Of a stretch of 64,000 bases of DNA, positions 1 through 9,031 are shown piece after piece. The position numbers were made by a program, and so were the translations under genes. The notes under the pieces are model-generated. The model saw only the letters and a program-made list of their open reading frames with translations. It did not search any database and had not been told where the DNA came from. The stretch is from Cavenderia fasciculata (lineage: Eukaryota; Evosea; Eumycetozoa; Acytosteliales; Cavenderiaceae). Each line of letters starts with the position of its first letter. The first letter of the stretch is position 1. Location of the stretch: NCBI RefSeq assembly GCF_000203815.1, contig NW_004457736.1, positions 992,001 through 1,056,000 of the forward strand, in the 5' to 3' direction.

Positions 1-1
1 C

Positions 2-166
2 AACACTGTCGGATGTGTCACCAACACCTCGGCCTTTGTCGCCGCCTACGCCATCAACTTTTCCTTCCTTTTCCTCTTTACCCGTTTCTACTCTAATTCT
101 TACAATCGTAGTGCTGCCGTTAAGGGTACTACTCAACCATCCATCAATAGAAAGAAACAAGAGTAA
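2..166 (+). CDS. C-terminal tail of a probable ELO-family fatty acid elongase (partial)
   Basis: An open frame runs in from the left edge and stops at a TAA at 164-166, giving the last 54 residues of a protein. The peptide has a hydrophobic stretch, AAYAINFSFLFLFTRFY, followed by a polar basic tail ending RKKQE. A final membrane helix with the pattern FLFLFxxFYxxxY and a short basic cytoplasmic tail is characteristic of the C-terminus of GNS1/SUR4 (ELO) very-long-chain fatty acid elongases of the ER. Codon usage is GC-richer than the surrounding DNA, as in other well-expressed genes here. The HxxHH active-site box would lie outside the window, so the family call rests on the tail alone and another multi-pass protein is possible. 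Confidence 0.5.
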   Translation, partial: NTVGCVTNTSAFVAAYAINFSFLFLFTRFYSNSYNRSAAVKGTTQPSINRKKQE

Positions 167-274
167 ATCAAAATAAATAGAAAAAGTAATAATAAATAAC
201 AAATAATAATAATAATATTATTATTATTATATTTTAAATTATATATATATACAAATAGATGGATGAACTTAGTT

Positions 275-1501
275 TTAGTATTTACTAGTCATACCTTTAT
301 TATTTTTATTATTATTATTATTATTTAGATTAAAACCAAATCTTGTATTTGGAATTCTTGTTTCAATTGAATAGGTTGTTGGATTCATGATGGTACCATA
401 GATGGTATCATCATTGTGAATTGGGAATGTTGAGAATAGATTCCAAATAGAGTCATCGGTGACTGGTTCGCCGGTCTCTATCCATTTGGCAAGTTGTTGT
501 TTTGCCAAACATCTACGTTCATTAGAGTATAGAAAGTTATTGTCATTGTCATTTTGTTCTTCATTATTGGTTTGAACAAAATAATTACTTTGTGTTGTTA
601 TACAATTGTTGTTTTTGTTTTTGTTGTTGAAACTAGTTTGTATGTTTGGTTCAAGTTGTGTGTTGGTAGCATCTCTGACATGAGACTTTCTAAAAACAGA
701 TTCTGGGTCTCTTGCAAGTACAATACCTTTATCAACGGTTGCAATCGTCATAAAACAAGGTGCTACAATACCTGACAATTCAAGTGTACCTGCTACAGCT
801 TGGTAGTTGGTTGCAGTTGAGAGTACGTGTCTTACGAGGTATCCAACGGGCCACTTGTACGAAATTAAATTCTTTATATTATCCATAAATGATCCTTTAT
901 CAGATCGTCTATAATTGATGGAAACGGCAGTCTTTGATTGACTAGCAATCCCAGTCAATACACCAACATATCCAACCCAAGTAGTTGCTTTCATCACAGA
1001 TGCACCTGATTGATGAAAATCAATCTCTACAGTAATATCTTTTAAACAATCCATTGACCAATCCATAGTTCTTGCAAGTACCAATGATGATGGAGATGAA
1101 GTAGATGAAGACGATGATGATAATGACGATGATGATATATCTACTTGATTATTTTGATTATCAGGTATAACCATACTTGTACAACATGTTGAAGCTTCAT
1201 AAATCAATTGCATTGCGACCATTTTACCAAGAGGGATTGATAGTTCTCTTGATAAACCTTTCAACTCTTTTGCATATGCAACCAAGTTTAATTTAGCCAT
1301 CACACCTAGTGTTCCTTGTACCGACGCTAAAACGCCTCTTGCCAACCATCCACCAGACAACAATGATTGATCAATGTATCTTTCAACATCCTTTATTTTA
1401 TCTTTATATTCTCTAGCTACATGATCCCATCTATGATAAGGATTATCATCTAAATTTACTATAAATTGTCTAACTCTATTATTATTATTACTATTATTCA
1501 T
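275..1501 (-). CDS. acid ceramidase / NAAA-like amidase
   Basis: Single-exon gene of 408 residues. After an Asn-rich start, residues 10-45 (VNLDDNPYHRWDHVAREY) match the NAAA-beta segment that precedes the catalytic part in acid ceramidase and N-acylethanolamine acid amidase. Residues 106-110 are CCTSM; Cys107 followed by Thr-Ser is the expected N-terminal nucleophile after self-cleavage in this Ntn-hydrolase family. An ARTMDW motif around residues 143-148 supplies the conserved Arg and Asp next to the nucleophile. A Ser-rich insertion (about 121-140) lies between Cys107 and that motif. The C-terminal region contains Asn-rich low complexity. Members hydrolyse amide-linked fatty acids from ceramides or N-acylethanolamines. 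No convincing signal peptide is visible, so a lysosomal location is not supported by sequence. It is divergent from the next gene on the other strand, sharing about 1 kb of upstream DNA. Confidence 0.8.
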   Translation of the reverse strand: MNNSNNNNRVRQFIVNLDDNPYHRWDHVAREYKDKIKDVERYIDQSLLSGGWLARGVLASVQGTLGVMAKLNLVAYAKELKGLSRELSIPLGKMVAMQLIYEASTCCTSMVIPDNQNNQVDISSSSLSSSSSSTSSPSSLVLARTMDWSMDCLKDITVEIDFHQSGASVMKATTWVGYVGVLTGIASQSKTAVSINYRRSDKGSFMDNIKNLISYKWPVGYLVRHVLSTATNYQAVAGTLELSGIVAPCFMTIATVDKGIVLARDPESVFRKSHVRDATNTQLEPNIQTSFNNKNKNNNCITTQSNYFVQTNNEEQNDNDNNFLYSNERRCLAKQQLAKWIETGEPVTDDSIWNLFSTFPIHNDDTIYGTIMNPTTYSIETRIPNTRFGFNLNNNNNNKNNKGMTSKY

Positions 1502-2514
1502 TTTTCTTATGATATATTATGCTGCATTACAATTAAGAAGGATAAATAAGTAAATATAATCACAGCGATTATGAATTATTTCTTGAAACCATTTCAAAGA
1601 TTGTGTGTTCATGTGATGATGACGATTTTTTTTGAAAGAATCTCGTCTTTGACAACGAGACCTCTGAGACTTGAAGGTATGCTACACTTTCAAACAAGTC
1701 CGGACCCAACATGTTTATCATGTTGTCTTTCTTTGTTTTAAAAGAGATAAAAGAAACAATGATTCAAACAAAAGAAAAGTATGAATATGAAGGTGGGAGA
1801 GCAGCTGTCTGTCTGCTTGTTAGTTGTTGACGTATTAACGAGTTTCTTTATCGATCGCACACACCCCAATAAATAAAATAAAATAAAAATAAAAATAATG
1901 ATAAGTTCACACTCTCTGCCTCCTCATATCAAATTTTTTGCTTGTTCTTAACTTCATTTATAGTTTATATATATATTTTATTTCATTAGAAAGAGAGAAG
2001 AGAAGAGAGTAGAGTAGAGTAAAGAGTAGATTCTTACTTATCATCATCATCATCATCATTTATCACACCCCGAGTAGAATATATAAACACTAAACGAAAA
2101 AGATAGATAATTGTTAGTATTAGATAAAAAAAAACAAAAAGAGAGAGATAGATAATAGGAGAATACAATACTTATACTTATACTTTATACTCTTGTATCA
2201 TTCATTCATTTGTTTACTTTTTAAATTTTAGATTTCATTTCTAGTATAATAAAGTTAGTTAGTTTTTTTTAGTAAAAGAGATAGAAGATAGATAGAGAAA
2301 AAAGTATTAGTATTAATATTAACAAAAGTAATCATAAAAAAAAAGATATATATAGCCAATAATTATTTATATTTAGTTTATATAATACAACGACGACAAC
2401 AACAACAACAACAATAATAATACATAATAATAATACAAAATAATACAAATAGAATATACTGACATTTAAACAAAATCAAATACAAATTAAAATTAAAATT
2501 AAATATTTAAAAAA
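1502..2514. other. shared upstream region of two divergent genes
   Basis: About 1 kb between the start codons of the amidase gene (minus) and the membrane-protein gene (plus). It is mostly poly(A/T), purine-rich runs and ATATAT tracts, with no reading frame and no RNA gene that I recognise. A GC-richer segment at about 1640-1860 may contain the amidase promoter. The last 120 bases before 2515 are A-rich, which is usual just upstream of dictyostelid start codons. Confidence 0.5.
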
Positions 2515-3284
2515 ATGATGTTACATCCTGAAGAGACAGTCCATTTTGAATTGGACGAAGATATGGAGATGGAAGTTGATTATCCAGAGAGATCAAAATA
2601 TGGATGGGCGTATAATCGTATACCTCTAACTAGAAAACAATGGATATATCTACTTTTAATTCAAGGTATTGGTAGTGCCTTTGTCAATTTCTTTATCAAC
2701 CTCTTTATCACCTATATTATATTTGACAAGACTGAAGACGCAGAGATTCAATTCACAGGGTCACTCACTTGTATCTTTTCAGATATTATGATGACTTGTT
2801 TCCTATTGCCATTTATCACCAACTTGTTATCGTCAATCATGGTCACGTTCGATCTACGAAAAGGAAAGTGGATTCAACCCATTGACGAAAGATGGTTAAG
2901 TCATCCTGTCCTTAGATGGATTCCAACTGGTATGAAAAAAAGATAAAAAAAGAAAATATATATATATATAAATCATTCCCTCAATTTTACTTACTTATCT
3001 GTCTCTTTTTTTTAGGTATCAATTGGAAATTAGTATTAAAGAGATCAATTATATTTGGAATATTTGGCGTTTTAATTATTTCACCACCAACTTTATTGGT
3101 TGTTTATTTGGCATTGAAACCATACAATGACAGAATGCAAATTAAATGGACATTTTATTTATTCAAGGGTTTCTGGACTGCCCTCATGGCATTGTTTGTT
3201 TCTCCATTTATAGCTTTTATCCTAGTTGCTTCACATAATCCTCGTAATACATTTTTCTCAAATTCTTCTTCTTCTAAACATTAA
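2515..3284 (+). CDS. predicted four-pass membrane protein (two exons)
   Basis: Exons 2515-2929 and 3016-3284 join in phase 1 through a GTATGA...TTTTAG intron to give 227 residues. The N-terminus is acidic (about residues 5-25), followed by a short juxtamembrane segment and a hydrophobic helix at about 42-70. Further hydrophobic segments lie at about 85-112, 145-170 and 185-210, giving four membrane passes with both ends probably on the cytosolic side. The third helix begins right after the splice junction (TGINWKLVLKRSIIFGIFG). The C-terminus is a short Ser-rich tail. I do not recognise the family; no catalytic or transport motif is visible. The start is the first ATG after a long A-rich leader, and ATGATG offers a second start one codon later. 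Confidence 0.75.
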
Positions 3285-3542
3285 AAGACAAGATAGATTA
3301 ATTAGAATTAATAATAATAATAGCGCATATCAATATAAATTGGGATAGGGATAAAAGAAATCAATCAATCAATCAATTAGTAATAATAATACAATTTACA
3401 ATTTACTTTTATTTTTTTTATATAAACAAAACCGAATCATATATAAATAATAATAATAATAATAACAACAACAACCACGTATCGAGTGTAATATATAATG
3501 TAAAAGAAATAAAAGATTTTAAAAAAAAAAAGTATTTATTTA

Positions 3543-5649
3543 TTATTTAAATAATTTTGAAAACAAGAAACCTTTTGATTTGTATTTTTCTTCTGTGGTT
3601 TTGGGTTGGACTATAATAGTTGGTACTTTGAGGTTTGGATTACATTCTACTCTATTATGATAGAGAAAGTGAGCAACTTTGAGATGACCATTGGCAATGG
3701 CCATATCCAATGCAGCGATTGAACATCTAGTGTCGGTTCGATTTTCATGAAGATATAAACAAACATTGAGATGTCCATTTTCAGCTGCTTGATCCATAGC
3801 CAATGATGTGATTGGGATTGGAGGACCACCCTTTATCTTTTCAGAGAGATATCTACATATTTCTACATGACCATTTCTAGCTGCTTTGGAAAGCCCGTAA
3901 AATGAACATCTCTCAGTTCTATATTCATTTAAAAATTGTACTACCTCTAAATGACCATTAGCACTGGCTTCTTCCATTGCCAAGGTTGTACATGCAACAC
4001 TAGTATTATGATGTAGATATTTAACAATATCTAAATGGTTGTTGGCCGCTGCTTTATCCATTGCCAAATAACTAGGTTGTTCTTGAGTACTCGTTAAAAG
4101 CCATTCGACAATATGCAAGTGTCCAAATTCAGAAGCAATGTCAACTAGACCTCTTTTAGGCATAAAGGTTGGTGGTGACCGTTGATATAGGAATTGAAGG
4201 ATTTCCAAGTGTCCTCCTTTAGCTGCGTTTGCTTTGGCAGCTCTGTGACCATCGGTTCTATTCAATTCAAGGTATTTAACAAGATCCATGTTCCCTCGTC
4301 CAGCAGCTTCATCTATTCCAATGCAACGTGTACCTTCAGATCTATTCTCATTTAGAAATACAACAATATTCATGTGACCGTGATACGCGGCATTATCCAA
4401 CGCATTGGTAGTACATCCTTCAGTTCTATTACCGTGTAACCATAATACACATTCCATAAACCCATTTTTAGATGAATTGTCCATAGCATTAGTTGTACAT
4501 CCCTCAGTTCTATGTGTATGTAAATACTTTACAATTTTTAAATGTCCTTTACTTGCTGCCTAAACAAATAATATTAAATAATTGTACAATGTTTATATTT
4601 ATATTTATAACATACTAGATCCATTGCAACTTTGGTAGCTTTGTCCCCACGATTATGTAAAAGTTCCAACATTTCAAAATGACCGTGGGAGGCAGCCCAA
4701 TCAATAGAGTTTGAAAACGAACCTGAATAGACATTAACAACACTACCATTGTCTTCAAGTTGAGTTGTTTGATTGGGATAATGCTCTTGCAAGAATCTAA
4801 CAATTTCAATATGATTATTCTTGATTGCATTCTCGTAACCTTTTCTTGAACATCCTTCTGATCTATGTTCTTTCAAGAATTTTATAATATCAAAATGTCC
4901 ATTCTCTGCAGCCTAAATAGGTAGATAGAAATAGAAATAGATATATAGAATATTAGAGATGTATCCTTTAATTGAGAGGATATATATGTATGTATGTATT
5001 TTGATTTAATATTTACCTGATCCATTGCTAAAATATTACAACCTTCACTTCTATTAAAATGAAGGAATGAAACGATATCAAGGAATCCTTGAGAGGCTGC
5101 ATTATTCATTGCATTGATGGTTGCACCTTCTGTACGATTTAAATGTAACCATTTTACTACATTTAATCTACCCTTTGAACTGGCAGAGTCAATGGCACTA
5201 GTATTGACTTGAATGGTATCTGCAAATCTGTTATGAAGCGTTTGAACTATATCCAGATTACCAGCCATTGCAGCCCATGTAAATACATGTCTTTCTACTT
5301 CAAAATCAGGTGACCATTCTAAAAGACGATTAAGAGTGTTGAGTGTAGCATTGGGATGTGCACAGTACATGTTGATCATTGATCGTCTAGACTTTTGATC
5401 AGCTGTACCTAGGATTGTTGGTGGTAGATAGTCTTTGAAATAGTTCCACGGCATTGCATAGTTGCCGATCAGTTGTTGGAGTCCGAGACATTTCAAATCT
5501 CTACCCTTGATGTACAGTCGTTTGTTTGGATAGTTGGCGAGCATTGCTCTTGCTTTTTCATGTATCCATACAATCGTTTCAATCTCTTGAAATAATTGTC
5601 TACGAATCACCCCAATCCTAAATATATCTATAAATGTTATTGTTGTCAT
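3543..5649 (-). CDS. ankyrin-repeat protein (three exons)
   Basis: Exons 5649-5017, 4912-4616 and 4559-3543 join in phase 0 at GTAAAT...TTTAG and GTATGT...TTTAG introns, giving about 648 residues. The first 130 residues form a non-repeat N-terminal domain containing NYAMPWNYFKDYLPP and MYCAHPNATLNTLNRLL. The gene at 53646 has the same two blocks, so this is a shared family architecture. The rest is a run of about 15 ankyrin-type repeats of roughly 34 residues with the local signature LHxNRTEGCTTxAMDxAAxxGH. Repeats of this type are protein-binding scaffolds. Introns fall at equivalent positions of the repeat (after AMDQ and AMDL, before AAxxGH), suggesting duplication of exon-repeat units. 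An in-frame ATG at 5700 would add 17 mostly Ile residues; I prefer 5649. Confidence 0.85.
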
Positions 5650-5880
5650 AATAATAATAATAATAATAATCTTTTTAAAAAGAAAATACAAAACACCCAT
5701 CTCTCTCTTTATGTGTTTTTTGCAAAAATACTTTTTAATTTATTTTTTTGTAAAAGGAAAGATGGAAAGATTGTGGAAAGATCCCAAAAGAGAGATCTAT
5801 CTATTAATAGGTTCAAATGATATTTGTCATCATAATTACTAGTATAACATATTTACTACATACGACCGTCCATCATCAAG

Positions 5881-5935
5881 CTTTAGATGAAGTGATCAAC
5901 CATACCAATGTTAGAGATTTATCATTAATAATGAT
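5881..5935 (+). pseudogene. relic of an F-box/FNIP-like gene (C-terminal fragment)
   Basis: About 50 bases here (TTTAGATGAAGTGATCAACC and onward to the ...AGAGATTTATCA part) are nearly identical to the segment encoding RLDEVINHTNVRDLSI in the F-box/FNIP-like genes at 9-24 kb, for example around 10763-10805 and 17388-17430. Six bases are missing relative to those copies. No frame continues on either side. The rest of the 5650-6170 interval is AT-rich with no gene that I can support. Confidence 0.75.
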
Positions 5936-6170
5936 TGAAATAATTAAAATCAATAATTTTTAAACAATAATTATATAAATAAACTCTAGGTATAAGACTA
6001 TTGATTTTATTTATTTACAAGAGGAAGAGTTGTCGTTATCCTCCTCATCTCTGCTCTCTTTAAATTTGTTGTATTGTATTCAAAAATACAAAGAGCCTGT
6101 TATTAATTAATGCAAGAGATGATTTATTGATATATTTTTTTTATAACTATATTTGATGGATAGGAAAAAA

Positions 6171-7255
6171 TTAATTTTTGTTGGTGTAAAGAATGTTGTT
6201 TTGGGCTAAAGTACACGATATTGGAAGGTGGGTGAATAGACTTTCTGAGGCGATGTTCTTTTTTAAAGGGCTAAGGGAATCACTGATCAAAACATTATCT
6301 GGACATGTGTCATTGGCAGTGCTTTGGTCATTTCCTTTGAAACAGAGTTTGAGTCCCAATTCATTAAAATATTCCTCCAACTCCTTGGGGCTGGTGTTGA
6401 AATCACCACATATTATCACATGGTCAACATTTTCTTTCTGGATGAATCTAATTGGTAAATGGATAAGTTAATAGTTCGATGGCAGTTCAAGTTAGAGTCC
6501 AATGGTGTTGATTGTACTTACTCCTTCATGCTATATAGGCTTTGTAATCGTTTCTTACAATTTTTTTTAAATAGATGACACCCAATGAAAAGAAAGAGTT
6601 CTCCGGTCTTCTTGCATCGTAAGTTGACTCCAATGTATTTTAGGTAGGATACTGTAACGTCGCCATGGGCTTCAAATACTGTCCTATCCCATCCGACTAT
6701 CAATGAGTCAGTTGCTAGAACATGACTAGTCATCGAATAGCGTTCTGGTAGTTTAGGGCGCAACCACTTTGAAGAGAAATTCTTTGCCACCTCGGAGATG
6801 ACAAATACATCAGCTTTTTGACCGGACACTACACCATCGACATATGTCGCCAGAGTATCCTGAGTATTGATGTCCTTGTGTCTGTTTGATTGGTCAGCAT
6901 TGATGGCCAAGACATTGTAGGCTACAGGTGTATCTGTCTTTGTAGCAACCTGCTTTGGGGATTCCTTTTTGATTTTGTCAGAAACAGATGTTCTGTTTGA
7001 TTGGTCAGCATTGATGGCCAAGTCATTGTAGTCTACAGGTGTATCTGTCTTTGTAGCAACCTGCTTTAGGTATTCCTTTTTGATTTTGTGAGAAACAGAT
7101 GTCGTTCCATCTATAAATCTTTTGATTGTGCTTCCGCTAACCTTATACTTTTTTCCTAATGTTGAAAAGTTTTCTGTTTTACCTAATTTTGATTTTGTAC
7201 AAAGAATATCGTACTCTGATTTAATTATCTCTCTTAATTTGTTTGTATCTGTCAT
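6171..7255 (-). CDS. HTH plus endonuclease/exonuclease/phosphatase (EEP) domain protein
   Basis: Exons 7255-6522 and 6447-6171 join in phase 2 across a GTAAGT...ATTAG intron to give 336 residues. Residues 5-50 look like a helix-turn-helix (FSTLGKKYKVSGSTIKRFI) as in Psq/resolvase-type DNA-binding folds. Residues 52-88 and 89-125 are a near-identical 37-residue tandem duplication ending AINADQSNR. From about 112 an EEP fold follows: YNVLAINADQSN, the catalytic-Glu motif VISEV (Glu155), VGWDRTVFEA, FIGCHLF, then after the splice IICGDFN (about 256-262) and DNVLIS (about 295). The terminal SDH motif expected in EEP nucleases reads FTHLPI, so the His is kept and the Asp is absent. This is similar to AP-endonuclease domains of LINEs and to cellular EEP nucleases, but no reverse transcriptase is nearby. 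Function is unproven. Confidence 0.75.
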
Positions 7256-7619
7256 CTATAAATATTATTAATTCAATGATTTTGTTATATACTGGTAAGT
7301 CAAGTAGATGGTATTGATTTAAATTAATTGATTTAATTTTCATCAACAGTGAGAGTAGAGTAACAGCAACCAAACAGACAGAGAACAGTTCCTATATTAC
7401 TCTCTAGCAAACCATACCAGACAACCATACGGGTCAATGAAATCATTCTGATACAAACAGAGTACAGGTCATCCCTCACCATAGTCATGTAGTCATGGAT
7501 AATTTTACTTATTCCCACATTGTGTCAACCATACGTACAGGATCTTCATTTATCCACCCTGAATTGATTTTGTTTTTGTTGCGTTTTGATTTACCACTTT
7601 TATCTACCCCACTCTCAGT
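7256..7619. other. gene-free stretch upstream of the EEP gene
   Basis: AT-rich immediately upstream of the EEP start, then a moderately GC-richer segment (about 7340-7560) without a sustained reading frame. The base composition of the GC-richer part resembles the decayed F-box copies that follow it, but I cannot match it to a specific part of them. Confidence 0.4.
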
Positions 7620-7850
7620 ACTGATTTTGATTCTATTGTCATCGCCGTCTCTCAAGAAACTGGTTATTCGCGAATAACCAGGAATTCCATACCGCCGATA
7701 TCATTCCATCCCATCCACCGTCGAAAGTGTTAGAATACATAGTTACCCATATATGAAAAACGTTGTGTTCCCACCGTCACTCACTCATCTCTATAAATAG
7801 TAAGCCTATCAGACTCCCTGGAAGCTACTCGTCAAACTAAAGATGGAATC
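7620..7850 (+). pseudogene. relic of an F-box/FNIP-like gene (middle fragment)
   Basis: Reads LSSPSLKKLVI, then through shifted frames a segment matching IPANIIPSTVESVRIYSY and VVFPPSLTHL of the intact F-box/FNIP-like proteins. At DNA level CATCCCATCCACCGTCGAAA is shared with the copy at 22840. The relic aligns with about 10150-10370 of the 9032 gene, is broken by several indels, and has no F-box part and no C-terminal part. It lies some 1.4 kb upstream of the first intact member, separated from it by the secreted-protein gene. The rest of the interval up to 8225 is AT-rich without a gene. Confidence 0.8.
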
Positions 7851-8225
7851 CGATTAACAGTAAACATTCAACATTATTTTTTGATATGGAATTATTTAAA
7901 TGAATAAAAGCGATAGTCTGTATCTATAATATTCTATATTTAAATAAATAAATAAATAAATAATAAATAAATAAATAAAAAAGGGGGATAGTAACAGATA
8001 GATGTGAATTCTCACAGATAGATAGATAACTAGAATTTTCTCTCTTTGAGAAAACTTATAAAATTTTTGACAACAAGATATTTCTATAATAGATTTTTAA
8101 CAAAAAAAAAATCTTTGTTATATTAATATATAACAACGAATGATCATGGTCACTATATGCTCGTCACAAGATCCATCATTCAAAGTACCTTTACAGATAT
8201 ATATAGATATATAGATAAATAGAAA

Positions 8226-8903
8226 ATGTATAATTATTCTAAATTATTTATAACAACAACCACCATTTCATTGGTTTTACTAGTTTCAAGTATAAATGCA
8301 ACTACTAATAATCACAACCATGAAGATTACGATTCATCAAACACACCAATTTATGCCAATGTTGTAAGATATAATAATGGGTCACCAGGACAATGTATCA
8401 CCGATCAACCATATATCTATACCTCTTATTTGACTGGAGCTTGTGTCGATGGTTGGAGATACTATTGCAAGGGCAATGGAGCACAAGTTGTATACCAAGC
8501 GTTTGAAAGTTTGGGGTGCACAGGTAATAGCTTCGAATACACCTACAACACTGGTAAATGCATAACCGATAAGAATTTCAACCGTGATGGTGGATCGATC
8601 TACAGCTGTGGCACAAACTACACCATCCCCGACAACACTGTCTCTGAAGTGGAATACAATGTGCCGTGTGGAGACGACGATGGTCAAGCCGTAACAGTCA
8701 ACGCCATGGTCCTCGGTTCTTGTGTTCCAAACTACCAAGAGACAAACCAGTCTTTTATCTTCTCTGCTTGCACCGAGGATACACTGACCACCCAATCTTT
8801 CACATCATTTAATTGCAGTCAACAAGTTAAAGAAAATACAGCTCCATTGAAACCATTTTGTCTAAGTAGCAGCTCCCTTGTTTCAAAGTGCAATAATAAT
8901 TAA
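8226..8903 (+). CDS. small secreted cysteine-rich protein
   Basis: Single exon, 225 residues. Residues 1-25 form a clear signal peptide (basic start, hydrophobic core ISLVLLVSS, small residues before INATT). The mature part has 12 cysteines, several N-glycosylation sequons (NYT, NQS, NCS) and no membrane segment, so it should be secreted and disulphide-bonded. Cysteines recur in short motifs such as GQCITD, GKCITD and GSCVPN, suggesting three divergent copies of a 50-60 residue Cys module. No enzymatic motif is visible. Similar Cys-rich secreted proteins are common lineage-specific families in dictyostelids, but I do not recognise a named one. A TATATAGATATATAG run lies just upstream. Confidence 0.8.
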   Translation: MYNYSKLFITTTTISLVLLVSSINATTNNHNHEDYDSSNTPIYANVVRYNNGSPGQCITDQPYIYTSYLTGACVDGWRYYCKGNGAQVVYQAFESLGCTGNSFEYTYNTGKCITDKNFNRDGGSIYSCGTNYTIPDNTVSEVEYNVPCGDDDGQAVTVNAMVLGSCVPNYQETNQSFIFSACTEDTLTTQSFTSFNCSQQVKENTAPLKPFCLSSSSLVSKCNNN

Positions 8904-9031
8904 ATTAAAATTAAAATTAAAATTAAAAAATAACTTCCAATAAAATATCCAAGTACAACTCCACCAAGCTTGTCTCTTCACTTTGATCATCAACGTCTTC
9001 TACCTACCTCACACAAAAGTAGGTTCACATT

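Noticed and set aside
2916-3284. Separate gene starting MDSNWYEKK
   Set aside because: The first 30 codons are the intron of the 2515 gene; the splice to the upstream exon is clean and in frame.
6171-7255. LINE retrotransposon
   Set aside because: The EEP domain is present, but there is no reverse transcriptase or second ORF, and the gene has a normal spliced structure.
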